DNA of 64,000 nucleotides. Origin: Microbacterium sp. SYP-A9085 (GTDB lineage Bacteria > Actinomycetota > Actinomycetes > Actinomycetales > Microbacteriaceae). Positions within the stretch are counted from its first letter, which is position 1. Every line of letters starts with the position of its first letter. The stretch lies in the NCBI RefSeq assembly GCF_009649635.1, contig NZ_WJII01000001.1, positions 806,001-870,000 on the forward strand. Direction: 5' to 3'. Below the pieces are notes generated by a model. That model did no database searches. It was not told the DNA's origin and saw only the letters and a program-made list of their open reading frames with translations. The translations under genes were made by a program, and so were the position numbers. This document shows positions 27,557-35,961 of the stretch, in pieces.

Positions 27557-28413
27557 GCTGGGGGGATGTCTGGAACGCGATGTTCGGCGGCGCCGCCGAC
27601 TACGGCGACATCCTCGCGCTCGTGTCCAACTCGGTGTGGGCGGGCGCCGTGCTGGGCCTGGTCGGCGGGCTCATCGGCGTGTTCGTGATGCAGCGCGACA
27701 TGGCGTTCGCCGTGCACGGCATCAGCGAGCTGTCGTTCGCGGGAGCGGCGGCCGCGCTGCTGGTGGGGATGGATGCCGTCACCGGCTCGATCATCGGGTC
27801 GATCATCGCCGCGGCCCTGATCGGGTGGCTGGGCGCCCGCGCGCGCGAGCGCAACTCGATCATCGGCGTGCTGATGCCGTTCGGGCTGGGCCTGGGCATC
27901 CTGTTCCTGTCCCTGTACCCCGGCCGCAGCGCGAACAGGTTCAGCCTGCTGACCGGCCAGATCGTCACGGTGCAGAATGCGCAACTGGGGTGGCTGATCC
28001 TCATCGGTGGCGTCGTGCTGGTGGGGCTGCTGCTGATGTGGCGCCCGCTGCGGTTCGACTCGCTCGACCCGCAGGCGGCCGCCGCGCGCGGTGTGCCGGT
28101 GCGCTGGGTGTCGCTGGGGTTCATGCTGCTGCTGGGCCTGATCGTGGCCGTCGCGGTGCACATCATCGGGGCGCTGCTGGTGATGGCGCTCGTGGTCACG
28201 CCCGCCGCGAGCGCGATGCGGGTGGCCGCCGGGCCCGTGGCGGTGCCGGCGCTCGCGGCGGCGTTCGGGTTCGTCGCGGCCGTCGGCGGCATCCTGCTCG
28301 CCGTGATGGGGGAGCTGCCGGTGAGCCCCTACATCACGACGATCTCGTTCGCGATCTACCTCGTCTGTCGCGCCGTCGGCGCGCGCCGCGACCGGGTGAC
28401 GCGCGCGGTGTGA
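27553..28413 (+). CDS. znuB: Zinc ABC transporter permease
   Basis: A 286-residue ABC-3 family permease with about eight membrane segments. FVMQRDMAFAVHGISELSFAGAAAALL near residue 45 (read in parts) and VVTPAASAMRVA near 210 are family hallmarks. It forms the membrane channel with ZnuC and receives zinc from ZnuA. Encoded directly after znuC with a four-base overlap. Confidence 0.93.
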   Translation: MSWGDVWNAMFGGAADYGDILALVSNSVWAGAVLGLVGGLIGVFVMQRDMAFAVHGISELSFAGAAAALLVGMDAVTGSIIGSIIAAALIGWLGARARERNSIIGVLMPFGLGLGILFLSLYPGRSANRFSLLTGQIVTVQNAQLGWLILIGGVVLVGLLLMWRPLRFDSLDPQAAAARGVPVRWVSLGFMLLLGLIVAVAVHIIGALLVMALVVTPAASAMRVAAGPVAVPALAAAFGFVAAVGGILLAVMGELPVSPYITTISFAIYLVCRAVGARRDRVTRAV

Positions 28414-28481
28414 CGGTGGCGGCGGCGTTTGCACTGCCGCATCTGAGACGTTCCTGAGAGGACGCGGCGCACGCTCGCGCC

Positions 28482-30014
28482 ATGGTCATCTTCGACCGTG
28501 TCCCGCGCGTGGCCGCCGGCGCCGTCGCATCCCCTCGGCGGCGGCTGGCCCTGGCCGCGGCGGGGGTGGCCGCCGGCGCCGCGCTGCTCGCGATGGCCGG
28601 GTCGTGGATCCCGTCGCTGTGGGGCGATGAGGCGGCCAGCGTCCTGTCGGCCAGCCGGCCGGTGCCGAGCCTGCTCACGATGATCCTGCACATCGATATC
28701 GTGCACGCCGCGTACTACCTGGCCCTGCACGCCTGGGTGGGACTGTTCGGGTCGAGTCCGTTCTCGGTCCGATTCCCGTCGGCGCTCGCCATCGGGGTCT
28801 GCGCCGCGGCGATCACCTGGATGTGCGGCCGGGCCGCCACGCTGGGCTTCGGCGTGCTGGCGGGATCGCTGGCGGCGATCCTGCCGCGGCTGACCTACGC
28901 GGGGGAAGAGGCCCGGTCGTACGCGTTCGCCGCGGCACTTGCCGCGATCCTGTGTGCGCTTGTCGTCGAGATGGTGCTGCGCGGTCCGTCCCGCGGCCGG
29001 TGGATCGCCTACACCGTGGTGCTGACCGTCGCCATCTACGTGTTCCTGTATCTTGCCCTGCTGACCCTCGCGGTGGGGGCGGCAGTCGCGGTGATCCCGG
29101 TCCTGCGGTCGCAGGTGCGCCGCTGGATTCTGGCGTCGGCCGCGGCATCCGTCCTCGCCCTCCCGCTGGTCGCGGTGGCTGTCACGCAGATTGCGCAGAT
29201 CGGCTATCTCCGGAAGGGGGATCCCGCGGGACCCGCCCCGGTGCTCGTCCAGATGTGGTTCTCCACTCCGGTGTTCGCGGTGATCGCCTGGTCGCTCATC
29301 GGCGTCGCTGCTGCCGGCCTCACCCGGGACGTCGTCGTGCGGCACTCCCCTGTGGGCCCGATCGCCGCACTGGAGATCCTGGCGCTGTGCTGGCTGATCA
29401 TCCCGATGGGCATCCTCATCGCGGCGGCCCCGATCATGGCCGGGTACACCGCGCGCTATGGCACGTACGCCGCGCCCGCCGCCGCCGTGCTGATGGCCTC
29501 AGGCATCCGCCGGCTCGCGCAGCTTCCGCTCCGCCGCGGCGCCGGTCCCGTGATCGCCACGGTCGCGGTCACGGCCGTGGTCGCCGCCGCGGCTCCGGTG
29601 TGGGCGTCCCAGCGGACCCCGTTCGCGAAGAATCAGTCGGACTGGGACCAGATCGCGGAGGTTATCGGGAGCCGGGCTCGCCCCGGCGACGCAATCGTCT
29701 TCGACGACGGCACCCGCCCGTCCCGGCGCCCCCGGCTGGCGATGGACACGGATCCCGCCCCGTTCGCCGTCGTCAACGATGTCACCCTGGCCGTGCCGTA
29801 CCCGAACCAGGACACGTGGTACGACGCCACGATGCCGGTGGATGTCGCGGCCCGCGACGGTCGGTTCGACGGCGTGCGCCGAGTATGGCTGGTCGAGTAC
29901 CGGATCGGCGACGCCGTCGACACGTGGGGCGTCGCCGCACTGCACCGCCTCGGCTTCCGTGAGCGCCAGCAGATCCTCGACCACCGCAGCGTCATTGCGC
30001 TGTACACGCCGTGA
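28482..30014 (+). CDS. GT-C type membrane glycosyltransferase
   Basis: A 510-residue protein with about ten membrane segments and an extracellular C-terminal domain (about 385-510). SLWGDEAASVL near residue 45 holds the acidic motif of the first outer loop in dolichyl/polyprenyl-phosphate sugar transferases (PMT/ArnT-like), and HAAYYLALHAWVGLFG follows as in GT39/GT83 proteins. It probably transfers a sugar from a polyprenyl-phosphate donor outside the membrane; acceptor unknown. A weak CACGCT box lies six bases before the ATG. Convergent with the sensor kinase gene, two bases apart. Confidence 0.75.
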   Translation: MVIFDRVPRVAAGAVASPRRRLALAAAGVAAGAALLAMAGSWIPSLWGDEAASVLSASRPVPSLLTMILHIDIVHAAYYLALHAWVGLFGSSPFSVRFPSALAIGVCAAAITWMCGRAATLGFGVLAGSLAAILPRLTYAGEEARSYAFAAALAAILCALVVEMVLRGPSRGRWIAYTVVLTVAIYVFLYLALLTLAVGAAVAVIPVLRSQVRRWILASAAASVLALPLVAVAVTQIAQIGYLRKGDPAGPAPVLVQMWFSTPVFAVIAWSLIGVAAAGLTRDVVVRHSPVGPIAALEILALCWLIIPMGILIAAAPIMAGYTARYGTYAAPAAAVLMASGIRRLAQLPLRRGAGPVIATVAVTAVVAAAAPVWASQRTPFAKNQSDWDQIAEVIGSRARPGDAIVFDDGTRPSRRPRLAMDTDPAPFAVVNDVTLAVPYPNQDTWYDATMPVDVAARDGRFDGVRRVWLVEYRIGDAVDTWGVAALHRLGFRERQQILDHRSVIALYTP

Positions 30015-30016
30015 GC

Positions 30017-31036
30017 TCATCCGCGCCTCGCCCGGGGCAGGGCGATGGTGATGGTGGTCCCGGCCGGCGAGGTGTCGGTCACCTCCACCCAGCCGCCGGC
30101 CCGGCCGGCGGTGTCCTGCACGAGGGACAGCCCGATCCCGAACCCGGGGCGGCTCCCGGCACCGGGGCTGCCGGGGATGGGTCCGCCGGCATGCGCGAAC
30201 CGGTCGAAGACCCGCTCGGGCGGGATGCCGCGGATGCCGGGTCCGTGATCGCGGACGGCGATCCGCACCCGCGAGCGTTCGGCGACCACGGTGACCTCCA
30301 CCGCCTGACCGGCGGTGGAGTTCTTCACGGCGTTGTCGATCACGGCGACCAGGGCGCGCTGCAGGCTGGTCTCGGGCACCGGAACCCGCACGTCCGGCGC
30401 GACCGCGCCCGCGGTGACGCGCACGCCCCGGTCCTGTCCGAGCATCCGCATCGACGACACCACCACCTCGATGATCGGCGCGAGTTCGACGGGAGGCTGC
30501 CGGCCGGGCGAGGCGACGTCGACCGCGTCGAGCAGATCGGCCACGACCGCGATCAGCGCGCGCGAGTCCGCGCGCAGCTCACCAACGATCCGGCGATGAG
30601 CGTCCTGTGGGGCCAGCGACCGCTCGAGCACCTGCAGCCGCGCATCGAGCACCGCCAGCGGGGTGCGCAGCTCGTGCGAGGCATCGGCGACGAAGCGGCG
30701 CTGCCGTGCCAGCGCATCCACGAGCGGGGCGACAACGCGCCGCGTGGCGACGAGGCTCAGGGCACACGCGAGAACTATCGCGATCAGCCCGATCACGACG
30801 ATCCCGGTCAGGGCGTCAAGGCCTCCGACATCGATGAACTCCTCGTGGTGTCGCCGATCCAGCAGGTGGGACAGCGGGATCTGGCCGAGCACTATCGAGG
30901 ACGCGGCCACCAGCACGGCGACCACCAGCACGGTCGCGGCGACGGTCATCCACGCACCCACCCGCCATGCGGTCCGCCGAACCAGCCGGGCGTCCGCGTC
31001 CAGGCGGGCATGTCCCCGTGGGCGCGTCGTCGTCAC
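30017..31036 (-). CDS. Two-component sensor histidine kinase
   Basis: A 339-residue kinase with two membrane segments (about 28-50 and 76-97) framing a very short outer loop, then the dimerisation helix with His121 (FVADASHELRTPLA). The ATPase domain has the N box VIDNAVKNS, the G1 box DHGPGI and the G2 box GFGIGLSLV. The short sensor loop suggests sensing within the membrane. Its GTG overlaps the response regulator stop as GTGA. Confidence 0.9.
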   Translation of the reverse strand: MTTTRPRGHARLDADARLVRRTAWRVGAWMTVAATVLVVAVLVAASSIVLGQIPLSHLLDRRHHEEFIDVGGLDALTGIVVIGLIAIVLACALSLVATRRVVAPLVDALARQRRFVADASHELRTPLAVLDARLQVLERSLAPQDAHRRIVGELRADSRALIAVVADLLDAVDVASPGRQPPVELAPIIEVVVSSMRMLGQDRGVRVTAGAVAPDVRVPVPETSLQRALVAVIDNAVKNSTAGQAVEVTVVAERSRVRIAVRDHGPGIRGIPPERVFDRFAHAGGPIPGSPGAGSRPGFGIGLSLVQDTAGRAGGWVEVTDTSPAGTTITIALPRARRG

Positions 31037-31734
31037 AGCATTCCCAGCCGGTAGCCCCGACCGCGCACGGTCGTGATGATGTCGCGGTCTGTCTTGCGCC
31101 GTACATAGTGCACGTACGTGTCGACCGTGCCGGGAGTGTCCGTCGCGTCGAAGACGGCGGCGAGGATCTCTCCCCGACTGAACGTCCGGCGCGGGTGCAG
31201 TGCGAGCAGTCGCAGCAGGTCGCTTTCGCGATCGGTGAGGATCGCGCGGCCGTCATAGGGCGAGTAGATCGCCCGCGACTCGGGGTAGAACTCCCAGGTG
31301 CCGATGCGCACGAACGGTCCTTCGTCGTCGTCCGCCCGGCGGATGGCCCGCAGCCGGGCGAACAGCTCGTCGAAGTCGAATGGCTTGACCAGATAGTCGT
31401 TTGCTCCGGCATCCAGCCCGCTCACCTTGTCCTGTACGGTGTCCAGCGCCGTCAGGATCAGCGCGGGGGTGCGTACGCCGGCACGGCGCAGGTGCTGGAC
31501 GATCTGCAGACCGTCCAGCCCGGGGAGACGCCGATCGATCACGGCGACGTCGAACATCCGCTCCATGGCGGCCGCGAGCGCGTCTGCGCCATCGGGGATG
31601 AGGGCGACGTCGTAGACCTCCTCGAGCACCTGCGCCATGAGCGGGCCGAGCTGCGGGTCGTCCTCGGCGAGCAGCATCCGCGGCCGGTCACCGGTCATCG
31701 CGTGGATCCCATCACGGTCGTCCTCCCCGAGCAC
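31033..31734 (-). CDS. Two-component response regulator, OmpR type
   Basis: A 233-residue regulator. The receiver domain has the acidic pair in LLAEDD, phospho-acceptor Asp67 (VAVIDRRLPG), Thr96 and Lys117 (LVKPFDF). The C-terminal winged helix contains DTYVHYVRRKTD and VRGRGYRLG. The GTG start is favoured because AGGAG lies eight bases upstream; an internal ATG 36 bases on is an alternative. A likely -10 (TATCTT) lies 16-21 bases ahead of AGGAG. Target genes may include the divergent COG4705 gene. Confidence 0.9.
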   Translation of the reverse strand: MLGEDDRDGIHAMTGDRPRMLLAEDDPQLGPLMAQVLEEVYDVALIPDGADALAAAMERMFDVAVIDRRLPGLDGLQIVQHLRRAGVRTPALILTALDTVQDKVSGLDAGANDYLVKPFDFDELFARLRAIRRADDDEGPFVRIGTWEFYPESRAIYSPYDGRAILTDRESDLLRLLALHPRRTFSRGEILAAVFDATDTPGTVDTYVHYVRRKTDRDIITTVRGRGYRLGML

Positions 31735-31840
31735 GTGCGCGGCTCCTGTCAGAAAGATACGTCCGACCTCGCGCGCGCGTCATCGGGCCGATGCCGATCG
31801 CTGGGCGATTTCTTAGTCCGCGGCGTCCAGTCTCGTCGTC

Positions 31841-32635
31841 GTGAGCGCGCGGATTCCTGTGGCCCGACCGGTGATCCGAGTAGCCGTCCCCTCGGTGGTG
31901 TTCTGGGTCACGAAGGGCGTGTCCACCGCGCTGGGCGAGGCGCTCTCGGACTTCTCGATCCATGTGATGCCACCGGTCGTGGCGGTGCTGCTCGGATTCG
32001 CGCTGTTCGTCGGTGCCCTCGTCCTGCAGCTGACCCGGCGCCGGTACGTCGCCGGGATCTACTGGCTGACGGTCGCGATGGTGGGGGTGTTCGGGACGAT
32101 GGCGGCCGATGTGGTGCACGTCGTGCTCGGGGCGCCCTATGCCGTGTCCGCCATCGCGTATGCCGTGCTGCTGGCGCTGGTCTTCGCCGGTTGGCGGGCG
32201 ATCGAGCGCACCCTTGACGTGCACGAGATCACCACGACCCGCCGCGAGCTGTTCTATTGGGCGGCCGTCGTGGGAACGTTTGCGATGGGCACCGCCGTGG
32301 GCGACCTGACCGCCGTCGGACTCGGGCTCGGCTACGCCCCGTCGATGGCGCTGTTCGCATTGCTGATCCTCATCCCGGCGTTCGGATACCGCCTGCTGCA
32401 CTGGAATGGCGTGTTCGCGTTCTGGTTCGCGTATGTGCTGACCCGTCCGCTCGGCGCGTCGCTCGCGGATTGGCTGGGCAAGCCCGTCGGCGAGGGCGGG
32501 GTCGGCCTGGGCGCAGGCTGGGTATCGCTCGGGTTCGCGGCGGTGATGCTGGGTCTGGTGGTGTCGGCCGGCCTGCGTGCGCCGGCGGGCGCGGTCCTTC
32601 CAAAGACGGCATCCGCGATCCCGCCGCAGCCGTGA
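31841..32635 (+). CDS. COG4705-type membrane protein with repeated motif
   Basis: A 264-residue integral membrane protein with eight hydrophobic segments arranged as internal repeats. FWVTKGVSTALGEALSDF near residue 20, FYWAAVVGTFAMGTAVGDLTA near 140 and FWFAYVLTRPLGASLADWLG near 195 (read in parts) are versions of the same motif. Such proteins are found in many bacteria without known function. It is divergent from the two-component genes and may be controlled by them. Confidence 0.72.
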   Translation: MSARIPVARPVIRVAVPSVVFWVTKGVSTALGEALSDFSIHVMPPVVAVLLGFALFVGALVLQLTRRRYVAGIYWLTVAMVGVFGTMAADVVHVVLGAPYAVSAIAYAVLLALVFAGWRAIERTLDVHEITTTRRELFYWAAVVGTFAMGTAVGDLTAVGLGLGYAPSMALFALLILIPAFGYRLLHWNGVFAFWFAYVLTRPLGASLADWLGKPVGEGGVGLGAGWVSLGFAAVMLGLVVSAGLRAPAGAVLPKTASAIPPQP

Positions 32636-32694
32636 CCGGTATCCGCGTTCCGAACGGCGTCGCCGATGTGCGGCCGCGGTTTTAGGCTCGCGGT

Positions 32695-33444
32695 GTGAAC
32701 ATCCCGCCCGACATCGCCCCGACGCTCATCGGCGTCGCGGTGCTGGCCGCGGTCACCACCGGGGTGCTCTTCGCGTTCCGGGTGCCGGGGGTGTGGTCGC
32801 CACTGCTGGCGATAGTGCGCGGAGCGGTCCAGCTCGCGGTGATCAGCGTCATCCTCACCGGGATCATCTCGGAACCGGGGTGGATCGCCCTCGCGCTGTG
32901 CGTGATGTTCGCCATCGCGGCGTCGGTGGCGACCGGGCGGGTGGGCTGGTCGCGGCGGTCGGCGCTCATGATGAGCACGGCGATCGCCAGCGGCATCCTG
33001 CTGTCCGGGGTCATCGTGTTCGGCACCGGGGCGCTCGAGCTCACCCCGCGCTATGCGCTGGCGATCGGCGCGATCATCATCGGCAACGCGATGACGATCG
33101 CGACCCTGACCGGGCGGATGCTCACCACCTCGGTCGTCGACCACTGGGACGAGGTGGAGGGGTGGCTCGCCCTGGGGGCGACCCCGCGGCAGTCGACGAT
33201 CCAGCTGGCCCGCCGTGCGGTGCGCGATGCGCTGGTTCCGACGATCGACCAGACCCGCACGACGGGGCTCGTGGTGCTGCCCGGTGCGTTCGTGGGCGCT
33301 ATCTTCGGCGGCATCTCGCCGCTGGAGGCCGGTCGGTTCCAGATCGTCGTGCTGGGCGGGATCATGGCCGCCGGCGCGCTGACCGCCGTGCTCGTGGCCA
33401 CGTGGATGGGCGACGTCCGGGTCAAGCCCGCGCCCGTGCGGTGA
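32695..33444 (+). CDS. UPF0014 / FetB-like ABC permease
   Basis: A 249-residue membrane protein with six to seven segments. RGAVQLAVISVILTGII near residue 42, NAMTIATLTGRM near 122 and DQTRTTGLVVLPGAFVGAIFGG near 183 are the family hallmarks. FetB exports iron with the ATPase FetA in E. coli; no ATPase gene is adjacent here. TAGGCT exactly six bases ahead of the GTG marks a leaderless start. Confidence 0.8.
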   Translation: MNIPPDIAPTLIGVAVLAAVTTGVLFAFRVPGVWSPLLAIVRGAVQLAVISVILTGIISEPGWIALALCVMFAIAASVATGRVGWSRRSALMMSTAIASGILLSGVIVFGTGALELTPRYALAIGAIIIGNAMTIATLTGRMLTTSVVDHWDEVEGWLALGATPRQSTIQLARRAVRDALVPTIDQTRTTGLVVLPGAFVGAIFGGISPLEAGRFQIVVLGGIMAAGALTAVLVATWMGDVRVKPAPVR

Positions 33445-33474
33445 GGGATGCCGCGCCGCTCGCGTCGATTTGCC

Positions 33475-33518
33475 GTCCCGTTGTGTCACTTCGGCGCGCC
33501 GAGGCGACAGTGCGGGAC
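33475..33518 (+). repeat. Palindromic repeat family C, copy 1 (44 bp)
   Basis: Arms GTCCCGTTGTGTC and GACAGTGCGGGAC pair with mismatches and the centre TTCGGCGCGCCGAG forms an inner stem. Exactly 44 bp, like the copies at 33547 and 38252. Confidence 0.7.
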
Positions 33519-33546
33519 GGGGGGTTGCCACCCCCTGGGGATTGCG

Positions 33547-33590
33547 GTCCCATGGTGTCGCGTCATCGCGGGGAAGCGACATCATGGGAC
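33547..33590 (+). repeat. Palindromic repeat family C, copy 2 (44 bp)
   Basis: GTCCCATGGTGTCGC and GCGACATCATGGGAC pair over 15 bases with one mismatch, with a 14-base loop. It lies 28 bases after copy 1. Confidence 0.82.
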
Positions 33591-33612
33591 GGGGATGCCG
33601 CCCGGCAGCGAT

Positions 33613-33660
33613 CCGCGCCCGGCAGCCGCGACAGGTCCGCGCCCGGCAGCCGCGACAGGT
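33613..33660 (+). repeat. Direct 24-bp repeat, two units
   Basis: Two identical 24-base units beginning CCGCGCCCGGCAGCC stand in tandem 38 bases before the -10 box of the zur gene, with partial copies on both sides. Possible local duplication; no gene function seen. Confidence 0.7.
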
Positions 33661-33709
33661 GCGCGCCCCTCCCAGGTCTCGTTACGGTGGCCCGACCTAG
33701 ACTCGAGGC

Positions 33710-34135
33710 ATGGCGCAGCGGAACACCTGGCAGCGGGAGCGCGTGCGCGAAGCCCTGACCGATGCGGCCGGCTTCGTCAGCGCGCAGTCCCTGCATGCGA
33801 CCCTGCGCGACGAGAACACGGGCATCGGACTGGCCACCGTCTACCGCGCGCTCGCCGACATGGCATCGCTGGGCGACGCCGACTCCCTGCAGAGCCCGGA
33901 GGGCGAGAGCCTGTACCGGGCGTGCACGAGCCCCGGCCACCACCACCACCTGATCTGCCGCTCGTGCGGACTGACCGTCGAGATCGCCGCGCCCGACGTG
34001 GAGGTGTGGGCACGCGCCACCGCCGCGAGCCACGGGTTCACTCAGGCCGAGCATGTCGTGGACGTCTTCGGTCTCTGCCCCGACTGCACGGCCCGTCGCC
34101 AGACGACCGAGCGTGACCGCCGAGGCGCGAGCTGA
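33710..34135 (+). CDS. zur: Zinc uptake regulator, Fur family
   Basis: A 141-residue Fur-family repressor. The winged helix (LATVYRALADMASLGD, about 41-56) is followed by the regulatory metal region GHHHHLICRSCG (Cys83, Cys86) and a second CxxC (Cys123, Cys126), the structural zinc site. Zur is preferred over Fur because of the two Zur-type boxes before znuA and znuC and the zinc-linked genes downstream. TAGACT lies six bases before the ATG (leaderless). No Zur box is seen ahead of zur itself. Confidence 0.87.
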   Translation: MAQRNTWQRERVREALTDAAGFVSAQSLHATLRDENTGIGLATVYRALADMASLGDADSLQSPEGESLYRACTSPGHHHHLICRSCGLTVEIAAPDVEVWARATAASHGFTQAEHVVDVFGLCPDCTARRQTTERDRRGAS

Positions 34136-34136
34136 C

Positions 34137-35171
34137 GTGACGCGGACACAGGACCGGGCATCCGGTGCCCGCCTGCGGCTCGCGACCGCCCGAAGCCCGC
34201 GGCGCGCTGTCGCGCTCGGCCTCGGCGCTGCGGCGATCGCCGCGCTGTTCGCGATCGACGCTCTCGTCCCGGGCCTGATGCCGGGCGTCCCGAACCGCGC
34301 TCAGGACGCCCTCACCCTCGCGCTGAGCGTGCTCATCGAGTCCCTGCCGTTCATCGCACTCGGGGTCGTGCTGTCGATCGTGGTGCAGGTGTGGATCCCG
34401 CCCGGGGCGATCGAGCGATGGATGCCGCGGCGCGCATGGGCGCGCCGGGCGGTGCTGTCGCTGCTGGGCATGGTCATCCCGGTGTGCGAGTGCGGCAACG
34501 TGCCGTTCGCACGCGGCCTGCTGATGCGCGGGTTCACGGTGCCCGAGACGCTGACGTTCCTCATCGCGGCGCCCATCGTCAACCCGATCGTCATCATCAC
34601 GACCCATCAGGCGTTCGGATTCGGCGACGGGATCCTTGTCGCGCGGCTCGTGGGCGGATACCTGATCGCGAACCTCATCGGCTGGATCTACAGCCGCCAC
34701 CCCGACCCGGACGGCCTGCTCACCGAGCGGTTCCGCGACACGTGCGAGCTCGTCACGCACGAGCCCGGCGACCGGTGGCGGCGCAGCCTCGCCCAGTTCG
34801 TCGTCGAGCTGCGGGCCGTGATGCCGGCGCTGATCATCGGCTCGGCCGTCGCGGGCGCGGTGCAGGTGCTCGTCCCGCGCGATGCACTGCTGGCCATCGG
34901 CTCGAACCCCGTGTTCTCGATCGTGGCGATGGTGATGCTCGCCATGATCGTGTCGATCTGCTCGAACGTCGACTCGTTCTTCGCGCTGTCGTTCGCCTCG
35001 ACGTTCACGCCCGGGTCGATCGTCGCGTTCTTGCTGGTCGGCCCGCTCGTCGACGTCAAGATGCTCGCGCTGCTGCGGACCACGTTCACGGCGCGGGTCC
35101 TCGCCGGCATGGTGGTCACCGTGGTGCTGGCGGCGTTCGCGATCGCGGTGGGGGTGAACCTTGTCGCGTAG
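34137..35171 (+). CDS. YraQ/DUF318 family permease
   Basis: A 344-residue membrane protein with about eight segments and the family motif IPVCECGNVPFARGLLMRG near residue 115, plus the second repeat IVSICSNVDSFFALSF near 275. Relatives include ArsP-like exporters and a large uncharacterised group that often sits beside TIGR03943 proteins. The GTG two bases after the zur stop is used; an upstream GTG overlapping zur is possible. Its place directly after zur points to metal handling. Confidence 0.85.
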   Translation: MTRTQDRASGARLRLATARSPRRAVALGLGAAAIAALFAIDALVPGLMPGVPNRAQDALTLALSVLIESLPFIALGVVLSIVVQVWIPPGAIERWMPRRAWARRAVLSLLGMVIPVCECGNVPFARGLLMRGFTVPETLTFLIAAPIVNPIVIITTHQAFGFGDGILVARLVGGYLIANLIGWIYSRHPDPDGLLTERFRDTCELVTHEPGDRWRRSLAQFVVELRAVMPALIIGSAVAGAVQVLVPRDALLAIGSNPVFSIVAMVMLAMIVSICSNVDSFFALSFASTFTPGSIVAFLLVGPLVDVKMLALLRTTFTARVLAGMVVTVVLAAFAIAVGVNLVA

Positions 35172-35961
35172 CGCGGGGGCCTGGAACCGCTGGCTCGGAG
35201 TCGGGCTCGCGTCGTGCCTGGCCGTCGTCACTCTCGGGCTCGCGCTGACCGGGCGTCTCGCCCTGTACATCAACCCCTCGTCGAACTGGTTCGCGATCCC
35301 GATGGCCGTCTTGCTGCTGGTGGGCGCGGGGGCGAGCTTCCTCCTGCCGCTCGGCGCCGAGGAGGATCACGGCCACGATCACGGCGGCGCGCACGACCAC
35401 GCCCCGGCAGGCGCGGTGCGCCGAGACCGGACGATCCCGTCGAGTCCACACGCCGCGCCCCGCGCGGGCGCCGTGATCACCGCGACCGGCGGGGTCCTGG
35501 CATCCGCGGTCTCGCTGTCGGTGCTCCTGCTGCCGCCGGCGGCCCTGTCGGCCGAGATCGCGCAGACCCGGGACGTCGGGGCGGCGCCGCTGTTCGCGGG
35601 CGCCGACATCCTGAATCTCGCCACTCACGGCGATACCGCCGCGTTCGGCGTCGGCGACTGGGCGAGCGTGTTCGCCACGGCCACGAACCCCGACGCGTTC
35701 GACGGTGACGCCGTGACGCTCACCGGCTTCGTCACCCCCGGCGAGAGCGGCGCGTTCGACCTCACCCGCCTGGTGATCACGCACTGCGTCATCGACGCGC
35801 AGCCGGCGAGCGTCCCGATCGCGGTCGCCGACGGGCGGCTGGCGACGGGGACCTGGGTCGAGGTGATCGGCACTGTGAAGTCCACGGCATCCGGGGCGCT
35901 GCAGATCGCGGCGACGAGCGTGAAGCCGATCCCCCAGCCCAAGGATCCGTATGAGTACTGA
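35161..35961 (+). CDS. TIGR03943 family membrane protein
   Basis: A 266-residue protein with two N-terminal membrane segments, a His/Asp-rich loop (EEDHGHDHGGAHDHA near residues 63-80), a third membrane segment and an outer domain. The late segment GFVTPGESGAFDLTRLVITHCVIDAQP (read in parts) is the family mark. These proteins regularly pair with YraQ permeases and the two may form one transport unit. The TTG start overlaps the permease end by 11 bases. The His-rich loop is suited to zinc. Confidence 0.82.
   Translation: MSRSAGAWNRWLGVGLASCLAVVTLGLALTGRLALYINPSSNWFAIPMAVLLLVGAGASFLLPLGAEEDHGHDHGGAHDHAPAGAVRRDRTIPSSPHAAPRAGAVITATGGVLASAVSLSVLLLPPAALSAEIAQTRDVGAAPLFAGADILNLATHGDTAAFGVGDWASVFATATNPDAFDGDAVTLTGFVTPGESGAFDLTRLVITHCVIDAQPASVPIAVADGRLATGTWVEVIGTVKSTASGALQIAATSVKPIPQPKDPYEY

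Noticed and set aside
33613..33660. A short CRISPR array
   Set aside because: The two units abut without spacers and no cas gene is present.
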